A stretch of 64,000 nt of DNA from Streptomyces sp. TSRI0281 (GCF_001905125.1 NZ_LWLE01000003.1:232975-296974); one strand, 5' to 3'; shown: positions 34,485 to 44,057, counted from the stretch's first letter. Notes: generated from the letters alone by a model not told the origin. Numbers and translations: made by a program.

Positions 34485-37400
34485 ATGACGCGAGCCGAGC
34501 AGCCAACGGTCGTGAGCCCCACCTCCGACACACTTGCCGCAGACTCACGCGAGCGCGCCGTACGAGCCCTGTTGCGTATTCCTCCGCTGAAGCGGTTGTG
34601 GAGCGCCCAGCTCGTCGGAAGTATCGGCGATGCACTCGCCCTTCTCGTGCTGGTGTTGTTGTCGCTGCAAGCGGCGGTCCTGGAGGGCTCATTCGGAGCC
34701 GGATACCGCGGGGCGGCCTTTGCCGTCGCCGCCGTGTTCGGCGCCCGGATTATTTCCACCCTGCTCTTCGGAGCCGTACTCCTGGGGCCGTTGACGTCGC
34801 TCACGGCGCCCGGCGGGCCGCTGGACCGGCGCTGGCTGATGATCGGGACGGACGGGCTGCGGCTCGCGCTGCTGGTCGTCGCCCCGCTGTGGATCGACTG
34901 GGCACCCGACGAGGCGCTCCTGATGATCCTGATCACCGTCTTCGTGACCGGTGTCGCCGAGCGACTGTGGACGGTGGCCAAGGAGAGCGCGGCCCCCGCG
35001 CTGCTGCCCGCCCCGCCGCTCGAAGGCGCGGCCGTGCGTCCGCTGCCCGACCGCCTCGACGCGCTGCGCCGGCTCTCCCTGCGGACGAACTTCCTGGCCG
35101 TACCCGCCGCCGCGGTGGTCCTGCTGGTCGCCACGCTGATCGGCAATCTGCTCGGCTCCGGCCTTGAGTGGTTCTCCTTCCACCAGGCGGCCCTCGGCTC
35201 GTACATCGCGGCCGGGCTCTTCTCCGCCTCGATCTCCACGCTGTACTTCCTCGAACTGCCCGCCACCCCGACGCCCCGCCCGCGCTCACCGCTGGAGGGT
35301 CTGCGCAGGCCGACCTATGGCGACGGCCCCGAGAAGGGCCGCACCGGATCCCTCCCGCTGGTCGTGGGCGCCTGCGCCGCCGTGGCCGGGGCGATCGCCG
35401 CGACCGCCGCCGTCTCCGTGCTGCACGCGGCCGACCTGGGCGGCGGACCCGCCACGTTCGCGCTGCTGATCCTCGCGCTGACCGGCGGCACCGCACTCGG
35501 TATCCGTACCGCGCAGAAGGTGCTGCCCACCCTGTCGCGGCGCCGGCTGCTGGCCCTCGCCACCGCCGTCACCGGCATCGCGCTCCTCGCGCTCGGACTG
35601 GTGCCCGACACCGCGACCGGGCTGATGATCGCGATGCTCGCCGGTTACACCGCCGGAGTCGCCGCGAACACCGGCCACGCACTGGTGGACCAGGAGACCG
35701 AGGAGCCCCGGCGCGCCAGGATCGGCGAGCACCTCCAGGCCGTCGTCCGGGTGCTCGTCGCCCTCGGCGCCGTCGGAGGACCGCTGCTCGCCGCCGCCAT
35801 CGGCCGGCACCGCCTGGGATCCGGCGACTTCGTCTTCGCCCATGGCGGAGCGGCCTTCGTCCTGATGCTGTTCGGCGCGCTGCTGCTGCCCGTCGCCGCG
35901 ATCCTCCTGGCCAGGACGGACGACCGGGCGGGCGTACCGCTCCGCCGTGACCTGCGGGAGGCGCTGCGCGGGGGCGACCCGGCGGTCGCGCCCGCGGCCA
36001 CCGGCTTCTTCCTCGCGCTGGAGGGCGGCGACGGGGCCGGAAAGTCCACCCAGGTGGAGGCGCTCGCCGAGTGGATCCGGGCCAAGGGCCACGAGGTCGT
36101 CGTGACCCGTGAGCCGGGCGCCACCCCGGTCGGCAAGCGGCTGCGGTCGATCCTGCTCGACGTGTCCTCCGCCGGGCTCTCCAACCGGGCCGAGGCGCTG
36201 CTGTACGCCGCCGACCGCGCCGAGCACGTCGACTCCGTCGTCCGCCCGGCGCTGGAGCGGGGCGCGATCGTCCTCTCCGACCGCTACATCGACTCGTCCG
36301 TCGCCTACCAGGGTGCGGGCCGCGATCTGTCCCCGACCGAGATCGCCCGGATCTCCCGGTGGGCGACGAGCGGCCTCGTACCGCATCTGACCGTGCTGCT
36401 GGACGTCGACCCGGAGACCGCGCGGGAACGCTTCACCGAGGCTCCGGACCGGCTGGAGTCCGAGCCGCCGGAGTTCCACGCCCGGGTACGTTCCGGCTTC
36501 CTCACCCTCGCGGCGGCCGACCCGTCCCGCTATCTGGTGGTGGACGCCGGCCAGGAGCCGGAAGCGATCACCACGGTCGTACGCCACCGGCTCGACCAGC
36601 TCCTTCCGCTCTCCGAGGCCGAGATCGAGGCGCAGGCGAAGGCGCGCCGCGAGGCCGAGGAAGAGGCCCGGCGCAAGGCCGAGGAAGAGGCGGCCCGCAA
36701 GGCCGAGGAGGAGCGGCTGGAGCGTGAGCGCCAGGAGCAGCTCGCCAAGCTCCGTGCCGAGGAGGAGGAGCGCAAGCGCCGCGAGCTGGAGGAGGCCCGG
36801 CAGCGCGAGGCCGAACGCCAGGCCGAGGAGGCCCGGCAGCGCGCCGAGGAGGCCCGCCGCCGCGCCGAGGAGGACCGGCTGCGGCTCGAAGCCGAGGAGA
36901 AGGCGCGCGAGGCCGAGCAGGAACGCCTTCGCAGGCAGGCCGCGGAAGAGGCCCGGCTGCGCAAGGAGGCGGAGGAGCGGCGCCTGGAGAAGCAGCGCAA
37001 GGCGGAAGAGGCGCTGATGCGGGCCGAGGAGGCCCGGCGCCAGGCGGAGGCCGCCGCGGCGGTCCGTACGGAGGCGGCGCGCGCCGAGGCCGAACGCATC
37101 GAGGCGGCGCGTGCCGAAGCCGCACGTGCTGAGGCCGCGCGGGCCGCAGCGGTTTCGCGGGCCGAGGCGGCTTCGAGGGAACAGGAGGCTTCCCGCGCCG
37201 AGGCTGCTTCGCGTGCTGAGGCTGCTTCGCGTGCGGAGGCGCCCGGGAACTCGTCCGTTCCGGACAACGAGCTCACGGTGCCGACGCCGATCGTGAACCC
37301 GAACGAGGTGACGCAGCCGGTCCCGAAGGCGCAGACGACCGACCGCCCGGCTGACGGCGGTTCGTCGTCCGGCCGGGCCCGGTCCGACCGCCCGGCCTCG

Positions 37401-37799
37401 GACAACGAGGAGACGGCCATGCTGCCCAGGGTCACGGACCCGGCCGCAGGGCGTTCCGGCCACCGTCCGGTGCGGGACGCGGAGGAGACGGCCGTCCTTC
37501 CGCCCGTGCGCGGCGAGGAGCCCGCCGACCGGGTGCCGCCGGGCATCTTCCGGGACGAGCGTCCGGCCGCGGCGGAGAGCGAGAACGAACGCACCCGCGA
37601 ACTGCCGCAGATCAGCGACGATCCGCAGGCCCCCCGGGCCGCCCACGACCAGCCGGAACAGGGCCGGCGTAACCGGCCCCGGCCGGACTGGGCGGAGGAG
37701 ACCCCGCTGGACGATCTGCCCTCCCTCGCCGACGAACTGCTCGGCGAGCACGAAGAGGACCCGGGCACGTCGCGCCGGGGCCGTCGGCCGCGCGGCTGA
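34485..37799 (+). CDS. tmk: MFS-like membrane domain fused to thymidylate kinase and a coiled-coil tail
   Basis: A 1104-residue fusion. Residues about 25-490 are an MFS-like membrane domain with around a dozen hydrophobic segments. Residues about 508-715 are a thymidylate kinase (dTMP to dTDP), with P-loop LEGGDGAGKSTQVEAL, the DR(Y/H)-type motif SDRYIDSSVAYQGAGR and a shortened LID region. From about 718 to 925 there is a continuous Glu/Arg/Ala coiled coil, then SRAEAA repeats and a Pro-rich, acidic, disordered tail. The tail carries the related short motifs EETAMLPRV, EETAVLPPV and TRELPQI. No separate tmk is seen here, so this is probably the essential enzyme tethered to the membrane. The transport function, if any, is unknown. 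A leaderless start is likely; holB follows. Confidence 0.92.
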   Translation: MTRAEQPTVVSPTSDTLAADSRERAVRALLRIPPLKRLWSAQLVGSIGDALALLVLVLLSLQAAVLEGSFGAGYRGAAFAVAAVFGARIISTLLFGAVLLGPLTSLTAPGGPLDRRWLMIGTDGLRLALLVVAPLWIDWAPDEALLMILITVFVTGVAERLWTVAKESAAPALLPAPPLEGAAVRPLPDRLDALRRLSLRTNFLAVPAAAVVLLVATLIGNLLGSGLEWFSFHQAALGSYIAAGLFSASISTLYFLELPATPTPRPRSPLEGLRRPTYGDGPEKGRTGSLPLVVGACAAVAGAIAATAAVSVLHAADLGGGPATFALLILALTGGTALGIRTAQKVLPTLSRRRLLALATAVTGIALLALGLVPDTATGLMIAMLAGYTAGVAANTGHALVDQETEEPRRARIGEHLQAVVRVLVALGAVGGPLLAAAIGRHRLGSGDFVFAHGGAAFVLMLFGALLLPVAAILLARTDDRAGVPLRRDLREALRGGDPAVAPAATGFFLALEGGDGAGKSTQVEALAEWIRAKGHEVVVTREPGATPVGKRLRSILLDVSSAGLSNRAEALLYAADRAEHVDSVVRPALERGAIVLSDRYIDSSVAYQGAGRDLSPTEIARISRWATSGLVPHLTVLLDVDPETARERFTEAPDRLESEPPEFHARVRSGFLTLAAADPSRYLVVDAGQEPEAITTVVRHRLDQLLPLSEAEIEAQAKARREAEEEARRKAEEEAARKAEEERLERERQEQLAKLRAEEEERKRRELEEARQREAERQAEEARQRAEEARRRAEEDRLRLEAEEKAREAEQERLRRQAAEEARLRKEAEERRLEKQRKAEEALMRAEEARRQAEAAAAVRTEAARAEAERIEAARAEAARAEAARAAAVSRAEAASREQEASRAEAASRAEAASRAEAPGNSSVPDNELTVPTPIVNPNEVTQPVPKAQTTDRPADGGSSSGRARSDRPASDNEETAMLPRVTDPAAGRSGHRPVRDAEETAVLPPVRGEEPADRVPPGIFRDERPAAAESENERTRELPQISDDPQAPRAAHDQPEQGRRNRPRPDWAEETPLDDLPSLADELLGEHEEDPGTSRRGRRPRG

Positions 37800-37845
37800 C
37801 GGGGCGGGCGGGACTGTCGGCCGACAAGCGGGCGGGACTGTCGGA

Positions 37846-37868
37846 CCCTTCCCCCACAATGGGAAGGG
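37846..37868 (+). terminator. 8-bp hairpin between tmk and holB
   Basis: CCCTTCCC (37846-37853) and GGGAAGGG (37861-37868) form a perfect stem around a 7-base AT-containing loop. It lies just after two copies of GGGCGGGACTGTCGG. It may end the tmk transcript or attenuate into holB. Confidence 0.5.
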
Positions 37869-37986
37869 ACGGAACGCAGTCCCGCGGCGCCGCATGATGA
37901 CGCCGCGGTCCCGCCACCCCGCGGACCCGCAGCCCCGCAGCCCCGCACGACGCCACCGCACGACACCACCGGAAGGGCGGTGACCC

Positions 37987-39192
37987 ATGACCGTATGGGA
38001 CGACCTGGTCGGACAGGACCGAGTGCAGGAACAGCTCGGTGCCGCCGCCAAGGACGCCGATGCGCTGGTCACCGCCCATTCCACGGGTCAGCCCGTGCCC
38101 TCGGGTTCGAGGATGACCCACGCCTGGCTGTTCACCGGACCGCCGGGCTCCGGGCGGTCCACCGCCGCCCGCGCCTTCGCCGCCGCGCTCCAGTGCACCA
38201 GCCCGGACCGGGCTATGGGCGGGGAGCCCGGCTGCGGTTTCTGCGACGGCTGCCACACCAGCCTGATCGGTACGCACGCCGACGTCGAAGTGATCCGTAC
38301 GGACCTGCTCTCCATCGGAGTGAAGGACACCCGCGAGCTGGTCCGCCGGGCCCAGCTCTCCCCGGCCGTGGGCCGTTGGCAGGTCATCGTCATGGAGGAT
38401 GCCGACCGTCTCACCGAGGGGGCGGGGAACGTGCTGCTGAAGGCGGTCGAGGAGCCCGCGCCCCGCACGGTCTGGATGCTGTGCGCGCCCTCCCTCGAAG
38501 ACGTCCTGCCCACGATCCGGTCCCGCTGCCGCCACCTCACCCTGCGCACGCCGCCGGTCGAGGCCGTCGCCGACGTACTGATCCGGCGGGACGGCATCGA
38601 CCCGGAGCGGGCCCATGCGGCGGCCCGCGCCACCCAGGGGCACATCGGCCGGGCGCGCCGCCTGGCCACGGACGAGCGGGCCCGCGCGCGGCGTGCCGCC
38701 GTGCTCAAGGTGCCGCTGCGGGTCGCCGACGTCGGCGGCTGCCTCAAGGCGGCCCAGGAGCTGATCGACACGGCCACCGACGATGCCAAGCAGATGGCGG
38801 AGGAGGTCGACGTCAAGGAGACCGAGGACATGAAGGCGGCGCTCGGCGCGGTCGCCGGGGGCCGGATGCCGCGCGGCACCGCGGGGGTGATGAAGGACCT
38901 GGAGGACAAGCAGAAGCGCCGCAAGACGCGTACGCAGCGCGACAGCCTCGATCTGGCACTCACCGAACTGACCGGGTTCTACCGCGATGTGCTGGCGCTC
39001 CAGCTCGGCTCGCAGATCGCCATCGCCAACGCCGATGTACGGGACAGCCTCGACCGGATCGCGGAGTCGTCGGCCCCGGCGCACACGCTGCGCAGGATCG
39101 AGGCGGTGATCGCCTGCCGCAGGGCGCTGGACCGCAATGTGGCGCCGCTGCTGGCGGTGGAGGCGATGACGATGTCGCTGCGGGCGGGCTGA
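37987..39192 (+). CDS. holB: DNA polymerase III subunit delta-prime
   Basis: A 401-residue clamp-loader subunit of the replicative polymerase. The AAA+ P-loop FTGPPGSGRSTAARAF is followed by a four-Cys zinc module (LQCTS, then CGFCDGC). The SRC motif for arginine-finger presentation is visible in IRSRCRHLTLRTPP. A Lys/Glu-rich segment (about 265-310) is an actinobacterial addition. It is encoded just after the thymidylate kinase, the usual tmk-holB order in bacteria. The ATG has GGAAGGG upstream. Confidence 0.93.
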   Translation: MTVWDDLVGQDRVQEQLGAAAKDADALVTAHSTGQPVPSGSRMTHAWLFTGPPGSGRSTAARAFAAALQCTSPDRAMGGEPGCGFCDGCHTSLIGTHADVEVIRTDLLSIGVKDTRELVRRAQLSPAVGRWQVIVMEDADRLTEGAGNVLLKAVEEPAPRTVWMLCAPSLEDVLPTIRSRCRHLTLRTPPVEAVADVLIRRDGIDPERAHAAARATQGHIGRARRLATDERARARRAAVLKVPLRVADVGGCLKAAQELIDTATDDAKQMAEEVDVKETEDMKAALGAVAGGRMPRGTAGVMKDLEDKQKRRKTRTQRDSLDLALTELTGFYRDVLALQLGSQIAIANADVRDSLDRIAESSAPAHTLRRIEAVIACRRALDRNVAPLLAVEAMTMSLRAG

Positions 39193-39274
39193 GGCGTATT
39201 GCGGCTCAGGTCCGGGGCCTTCGCCACCGTTCACCCGATTGAGCAGGGAATCGGACGAGTCGTCACCCGGCGAC

Positions 39275-39280
39275 TACGCT
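39275..39280 (+). promoter_or_regulatory. -10 element of a leaderless-type promoter for the secreted peptidase
   Basis: TACGCT fits TAnnnT and ends 6 bases before the ATG at 39287. The only purine-rich sequence, AGG, touches the start codon. Confidence 0.4.
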
Positions 39281-39286
39281 CCCAGG

Positions 39287-40816
39287 ATGAACACCAGGCG
39301 CCTGCTCCGTACCCTCGCCACCGGCCTCGGCACTGCCGGCCTGCTCGTCTCAGGCTGTAGCAGCGGCAGTTCGACCTCCAGCGCTTCGGCCACCGGTACG
39401 GCCGCCCCCAAGGGCCTCACGTCGTACTACACGCAGAAGCTGAGCTGGCGCGACTGTGGTGTCGAGGGCTTCCAGTGCACCTCGATGAAGGCACCGCTGG
39501 ACTACGGGAAGCCGGGCGACGGGGACATCAAGCTGGCGGTCTCCCGCAAGAAGTCCACCGGTCCGGGCAAGCGGATCGGCTCCCTCCTGGTGAATCCGGG
39601 CGGACCCGGCGGTTCGGCGGTCGGCTACCTCCAGGGGTACGCGGCGATCGGCTACCCCGCCCAGGTCCGCGCCCGGTACGACATGGTGGCCATCGACCCG
39701 CGCGGTGTGGCCCGGAGCGAGCCCGTCGAATGCCTCACCGGCAAGGAGATGGACGCCTTCACGCAGGTCGACCAGACGCCCGACGACGCCGGCGAGGCCA
39801 CCAGGCTCAGCGGCGCCTTCGAGAAGTTCGCGGGCGGCTGCGAGAAGCGCTCGGGCACGATCCTTCCGCATGTTTCCACGGTGGAGACGGCCCGCGACAT
39901 GGATGTCCTGCGCGCCCTGCTCGGCGACGAGAAGCTGCACTACGTCGGGGCCTCGTACGGCACCTTCCTGGGTGCGACGTACGCGGACCTGTTCCCCACC
40001 CGCGCGGGGCGCCTGGTCCTGGACGGTGCGATGGACCCGTCTCTTGAGGCCATCGATATGAACCGCGACCAGACGGCCGGGTTCGAGGGGGCGTTCCAGT
40101 CGTTCGCCGCCGACTGCGTGAAGAAGACGGACTGCCCGCTGGGCACCACGTCCACCGCGGACGCGGCCACCGCCCTCAAGAAGCTCTTCACGGACCTGGA
40201 CGCCAAGCCGGTCCCGACGGGGGAGAGCCGTGACCTGGGCGAGTCCCTGGCCACCACCGGTGTGATCGCCGCCATGTACGACGAGACGGCCTGGCCGCAG
40301 CTCCGCGAGGCCCTCGCGGGCGCCCGGCGCGGCGACGGCGCCGGGCTCCTGGCCCTTGCCGACAGCTACTACGAGCGCGAGCCGAACGGTAAGTACGCCA
40401 ACCTGATGTACGCCAACGCCGCCGTGAACTGCCTCGATCTGCCGCCCGCCTTCGACGGTCCGGACGCGGTGCGCAAGGCCGTCCCCGGCTTCGAGAAGGC
40501 GTCCCCGGTCTTCGGCCGCGGCTTCGCCTGGGCGTCCCTGAACTGCGCCTACTGGCCGACGAAGGCCGCGGGCTCCCCGCACCGCACCGAGGCGAAGGGC
40601 GCCGACCCGATCGTCGTGGTCGGCACCACCCGCGACCCGGCCACCCCCTACAAGTGGGCGCGGTCCCTCGCCGGCCAGCTCTCCTCCGGCACCCTCCTCA
40701 CCTACGAGGGTGACGGCCACACGGCGTACGGCCGCGGCAGCGACTGCATCGACACGGCGATCAACACCTACCTCCTGGAGGGCACCCCGCCCACCGACGG
40801 CAAGAAGTGCACCTGA
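39287..40816 (+). CDS. Secreted alpha/beta hydrolase, tripeptidyl aminopeptidase (SlpD/Tap) type
   Basis: A 509-residue exported protein. A signal ending in the lipobox-like LLVSGCSSGSS suggests it is a lipoprotein anchored outside the membrane. The catalytic Ser is in YVGASYGTFLGATYADLFP (GxSxG), the Asp in VVGTTRDPATPYKWA and the His in YEGDGHTAYGRGSDC. The oxyanion motif is LVNPGGPGGSAV. Several Cys probably form disulphides. This is the layout of Streptomyces mycelium-associated peptidases that remove N-terminal tripeptides; the exact specificity is not shown. It sits directly upstream of tRNA-Thr. Confidence 0.9.
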   Translation: MNTRRLLRTLATGLGTAGLLVSGCSSGSSTSSASATGTAAPKGLTSYYTQKLSWRDCGVEGFQCTSMKAPLDYGKPGDGDIKLAVSRKKSTGPGKRIGSLLVNPGGPGGSAVGYLQGYAAIGYPAQVRARYDMVAIDPRGVARSEPVECLTGKEMDAFTQVDQTPDDAGEATRLSGAFEKFAGGCEKRSGTILPHVSTVETARDMDVLRALLGDEKLHYVGASYGTFLGATYADLFPTRAGRLVLDGAMDPSLEAIDMNRDQTAGFEGAFQSFAADCVKKTDCPLGTTSTADAATALKKLFTDLDAKPVPTGESRDLGESLATTGVIAAMYDETAWPQLREALAGARRGDGAGLLALADSYYEREPNGKYANLMYANAAVNCLDLPPAFDGPDAVRKAVPGFEKASPVFGRGFAWASLNCAYWPTKAAGSPHRTEAKGADPIVVVGTTRDPATPYKWARSLAGQLSSGTLLTYEGDGHTAYGRGSDCIDTAINTYLLEGTPPTDGKKCT

Positions 40817-40932
40817 CCCGCCCGATCCGTCTGACCTGCGCTGATGGCCCCGGAGGTGCCCGGTACGGAGCACCTGCCGAAACTGTGTAGACTTGGCGTC
40901 GCTGCTGATCGCACCATGGTGCGACAGGGCGC

Positions 40933-41006
40933 GCCGCCTTAGCTCAGTTGGCCAGAGCAACGCACTCGTAATGCGTAGGTCTCGGGTTCGAATCCCGAAG
41001 GCGGCT
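40933..41006 (+). tRNA. tRNA-Thr (anticodon CGT)
   Basis: A complete 74-base cloverleaf. The acceptor stem GCCGCCT pairs with AGGCGGC, the D-arm has GCTC...GAGC, the anticodon stem is ACGCA/TGCGT with loop CTCGTAA (anticodon CGT, reads ACG), and the T-arm is TCGGG-TTCGAAT-CCCGA. The 3' CCA is not encoded. A TAGACT -10-like element lies about 40 bases upstream and a strong terminator directly after. Confidence 0.97.
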
Positions 41007-41012
41007 CAGAAG

Positions 41013-41047
41013 AACCCCAGGTCGGATAGTCCCTGACCTGGGGTTTT
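41013..41047 (+). terminator. Rho-independent terminator of tRNA-Thr
   Basis: AACCCCAGGTC (41013-41023) pairs with GACCTGGGGTT (41035-41045), 11 bp, followed by TTTT. It starts 7 bases after the tRNA. Confidence 0.9.
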
Positions 41048-41080
41048 CTGGTGTCCGGGGTGCGGCGGGGGTGTGCCGTG

Positions 41081-42445
41081 TCACCGCTGGTCGCGGGCCT
41101 GCCTGAATCTGGCCAGGGCGTCGGGGAGTTCCACGAGGGGGGCCGGGTAGGCGTAGCGGGCTCGTTCCGGGGGTGGGAGTTTCCAGGGCTGGTGGATCGT
41201 GGCGCCCTCCAGGCCGGAGAGTTCGGGCACCCAGCGGCGTACGTAGTCGCCCTGTGGGTCGTGGCGTTTGGCCTGGGTGAGGGGGTTGAGGACCCGGTTG
41301 GGGCGGGTGTCGGTGCCGGTGCCCGCCATCCACTGCCAGTTGAGCTGGTTGTTGGCCACGTCCCCGTCGACCAGCAGGTCCAGGAAGTGCCGGGCGCCCA
41401 GGCGCCAGTCCAGGTAGAGCGTCTTGGTGAGGAAGCTCGCGGTCAGCATGCGTGCCCGGCCCGGCATCCAGCCCTCGTGCCTCAGCTGGCGCATCGCCGC
41501 GTCGATCACCGGATAGCCGGTCAGGCCGTCCCGCCAGGCCCGTGCCTCGGCCTCGGCGTGGCGCCAGTGGTCGTGCCGGGGGCGGTAGTCGGTGTGGGCC
41601 GCGTCCGGCCGGGCCGCGAGGACCTGGTGGTGGAAGTCGCGCCAGGCCAGCTGGCGTACGAAGGCGTCGGCGCCGGCGTTGGTGGGGTGGTCGGCCCGGT
41701 GCACCAGTTCGGTGGCGGACAGGGTGCCGAAGTGCAGGTGGGGGGAGAGCCGGGAGGTGGCGTCGGCCGCGAGGTCGGAGTTCCGGTCGGCGTAGGCGTC
41801 CAGGGAGCCGCGCAGCCAGGACGTGACGCGTTTGCGGGCCTCCCGCTCGCCGCCCGTCGCGAGACCCGGTGACACCCCGGTGACGGCCCGGCGTTCGGGC
41901 AGGTCCAGGGAGCCGATGTGCTCGGGGACCGGTACGGACCGCGGGGCGCCCAGGGGTTTTCGGACGGCCGTCTCCCGCCAGCGCCGGAGGTAGGGGGTGA
42001 ACACGGCGAAGTGGTCCTTCTGCTGCGGGACGTGCGCCCCCGGGGGGACGACCGTGACCACCGCGTCGTGGACCCGGAGCGTGCGGCCCTGTCCGGCGAG
42101 GGCCGTGTGCAGCCGTTCCTCGCGCCGCCGCGCGTAGGCACTGGCGCCCCCGGCCACGTGCACCTCGTGGGCCCCGGACCGGGCGGCGACCGCGCAGACC
42201 TCCTCGACCACCCCGCCGGACCGCAGCACCAGCCGTCCGCCGCGTTCGCGCAGCCCGGCGTCCAGATCGGCCAGGCAGTCGGCGAGGAAGGCCAGCCGGT
42301 TGGGTGCGTCGAACCCGGCCGCGCGCACACCCTCGTCGAGGACGAACAGCGGCACCACCTGCTCGCTGTCCCGCAGCGCGGCGGTCAGGACCGGGTTGTC
42401 GCGCAGCCGCAGATCGGCGGTGAACAGACAGATGGACACGCTCAC
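41081..42445 (-). CDS. phr: Deoxyribodipyrimidine photolyase
   Basis: A 454-residue FAD enzyme that repairs UV pyrimidine dimers with blue light. The N-terminal antenna domain begins CLFTADLRLRDNPVL. The FAD-binding half contains SRLSPHLHFGTLSATELVHR, the QLAWRDFHHQVL segment, TGYPVIDAAMRQLRHEGWMPGR and DVANNQLNWQW, all hallmarks of CPD photolyases. The His and Trp residues expected for electron transfer and dimer binding are present in these motifs. The GTG start has GGGAGG 9 bases upstream. It is convergent with tRNA-Thr. Confidence 0.96.
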   Translation of the reverse strand: MSVSICLFTADLRLRDNPVLTAALRDSEQVVPLFVLDEGVRAAGFDAPNRLAFLADCLADLDAGLRERGGRLVLRSGGVVEEVCAVAARSGAHEVHVAGGASAYARRREERLHTALAGQGRTLRVHDAVVTVVPPGAHVPQQKDHFAVFTPYLRRWRETAVRKPLGAPRSVPVPEHIGSLDLPERRAVTGVSPGLATGGEREARKRVTSWLRGSLDAYADRNSDLAADATSRLSPHLHFGTLSATELVHRADHPTNAGADAFVRQLAWRDFHHQVLAARPDAAHTDYRPRHDHWRHAEAEARAWRDGLTGYPVIDAAMRQLRHEGWMPGRARMLTASFLTKTLYLDWRLGARHFLDLLVDGDVANNQLNWQWMAGTGTDTRPNRVLNPLTQAKRHDPQGDYVRRWVPELSGLEGATIHQPWKLPPPERARYAYPAPLVELPDALARFRQARDQR

Positions 42446-42636
42446 TTCGGCACGCCTCCCTGGCCGGGGAACGGAAAATCTCCGCCGGCCGTCCGGTACG
42501 ACTCCCTGTCGGTCATATGACCGGCCCTTCTCGCTGGTGTCTCATCCACTGGTCCGGAGCGGGTCCGGCGGTGGATCGGTGCGCGAGGGGAACGTATCGG
42601 ATGGTCGGCGGAGCCGGACCGGGACGTGCCGGTGGG

Positions 42637-43032
42637 TCAGGCGTTCGTGTCGGAGGGGTACGTGGCTTCGAACGCGGCCCGGAAGAGGGCGGTGACGTCC
42701 TGGCCGCTGAGCCCCTCGGCGTGTGCCTGCCGTATCCATTCGGACAGCGCGCTGTGCAGCGGGGAGTCGGGGCCCGTCAGGGGCTGCGCGAGGGAGCGGG
42801 TGATGAAGGTGCCCGCGCCCTGGCGGACCTCGGCGAGGCCCGCGCGCTCCAGCTCGCGGTACGCCTTGAGGGTGGTGTTCGGGTTGACCTTGGTGGTCGC
42901 CGCGACCTGTGCGGCCGTGGGCAGCCGGTCACCCTCTTCCAGGGCGCCCATCCGCAGGGCCTGTTCGACCTGGTGGACGATCTGGAGATACGTTGCGATT
43001 CCGCTGCGCCGGTCGATGCGGAATACGACCAC
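42637..43032 (-). CDS. GntR-family regulator, YtrA type
   Basis: A 131-residue repressor-type protein: winged helix (QIVHQVEQALRMGALEEGDRLPT, recognition around VNPNTTLKAYRELERAGL) plus a short C-terminal helical tail with no ligand domain, as in the YtrA subfamily. Members usually sit with an ABC transporter and repress it. GTG 43032 (MVVFRIDRRSG) fits the family and has GGAAGGTG at a good distance; a start 9 bases upstream is also open. It is the third gene after the ABC pair on the same strand. The palindrome at 45012-45035 is its probable operator. Confidence 0.9.
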   Translation of the reverse strand: MVVFRIDRRSGIATYLQIVHQVEQALRMGALEEGDRLPTAAQVAATTKVNPNTTLKAYRELERAGLAEVRQGAGTFITRSLAQPLTGPDSPLHSALSEWIRQAHAEGLSGQDVTALFRAAFEATYPSDTNA

Positions 43033-43088
43033 GGACTTCACCTTCCGCTCGATGCCGACACTTTACGTAGAACGAGGGGGCGCGCGCC

Positions 43089-44057
43089 CTACAGGGGACG
43101 CCGGGAGACCCGCCACAGGGTGAACGCCGTCAGCAGTGCCGTTCCGGCGAGCAGAATGCCCGCGCCGGTCCACTGCATGGCCGCCATCTGGTCGTAGCCG
43201 AGGTACTCGATGACATTGTTGACGATGCCCTTTTCCTTGATGCACGCGTCCGTCGCCTTCTCGGTCGCCTCGGCGCAGGACCCCCAGCCGTAGAGGTGTC
43301 CGTCGGCGCTGCCGACCCATCGGTCCAGCTCATGTGACTCGGACAGCCGGGCCGGGAGCTCCTCGTTCAGGGGATAGGTGAACATGCGGGACGGAGCCAG
43401 GCTCGTCCGGAACTCGCCCCAGGCGACCTGGACGAAGGCGGCGAAGACGAAGGTCACCACCATGGAGGCCAGCAGACGGCGCAGCAGTACGCCGATGGTG
43501 ATGCCCGCTGCCGTGAGGAAGAGACACAGGGCCGGGAGCATGGGGCCGGTGCTGTCGAAGATGGTGCCTTCCATCCAGGTGTACTGGAACACCGAGCGGT
43601 GGGGCTCCCACCACCAGGTGAAGCACACGGAGAGCACCGTCCCGGCCAGCAGGGCGATGCCGAGGCCCCAGGCGCACTTCGCGGCCAGCCAGCGCCGGCG
43701 TGTCACGGACTGGGTGGTGGCCAGCTGGGCGGTGCCGTTCTCCTGGTCGCCCGCGATCAGCGGGGCGCCGAGGAAGACGGCGAGAACGATCGGGATCGCG
43801 TTCAGCAGGGTGGAGAGATAGTCGTACTGCCGCCCCAGGGGCTGCTGCGGCGCCCCCTTCTCGGGCCAGCCCACCGCGTCGAGCGTCTGGATCAGGTCGG
43901 CGCGCTGGTACAGGATCCAGGCGGAACCGAGCAGTACCAGGGCGAGAAGCCCGGCCAGCGTGGCGCGGTGCTGGCGTACGAAGAGCCAGTTCAGGCCGCG
44001 CAGTATCCGGGGCCGGGAGGTCTTCCCGGTGCGGGGTTCGGTCAGGGTGGTGCTCAT
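43089..44057 (-). CDS. ABC transporter permease
   Basis: A 322-residue membrane protein with about six hydrophobic segments. The first is TLAGLLALVLLGSAWILYQRA and the last ends in AGILLAGTALLTAFTLW. A large extracytoplasmic region between segments contains two Cys (GSCAEATEKATDACIKEK) and may be disulphide-bonded. It overlaps the ATPase stop by 4 bases. The exporter substrate is unknown; such YtrA-linked systems often respond to cell-envelope antibiotics. Confidence 0.87.
   Translation of the reverse strand: MSTTLTEPRTGKTSRPRILRGLNWLFVRQHRATLAGLLALVLLGSAWILYQRADLIQTLDAVGWPEKGAPQQPLGRQYDYLSTLLNAIPIVLAVFLGAPLIAGDQENGTAQLATTQSVTRRRWLAAKCAWGLGIALLAGTVLSVCFTWWWEPHRSVFQYTWMEGTIFDSTGPMLPALCLFLTAAGITIGVLLRRLLASMVVTFVFAAFVQVAWGEFRTSLAPSRMFTYPLNEELPARLSESHELDRWVGSADGHLYGWGSCAEATEKATDACIKEKGIVNNVIEYLGYDQMAAMQWTGAGILLAGTALLTAFTLWRVSRRPL

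Noticed and set aside
35286..38084. 932-codon minus-strand frame under the MFS-thymidylate kinase gene
   Set aside because: Mirror of the kinase and coiled-coil coding sequence; leucine-rich only because the other strand is Glu/Arg-rich.
40933..41047. tRNA-Thr as the attachment site of an integrated element
   Set aside because: No integrase and no repeated tRNA 3' end were seen downstream; the following gene is a normal photolyase.
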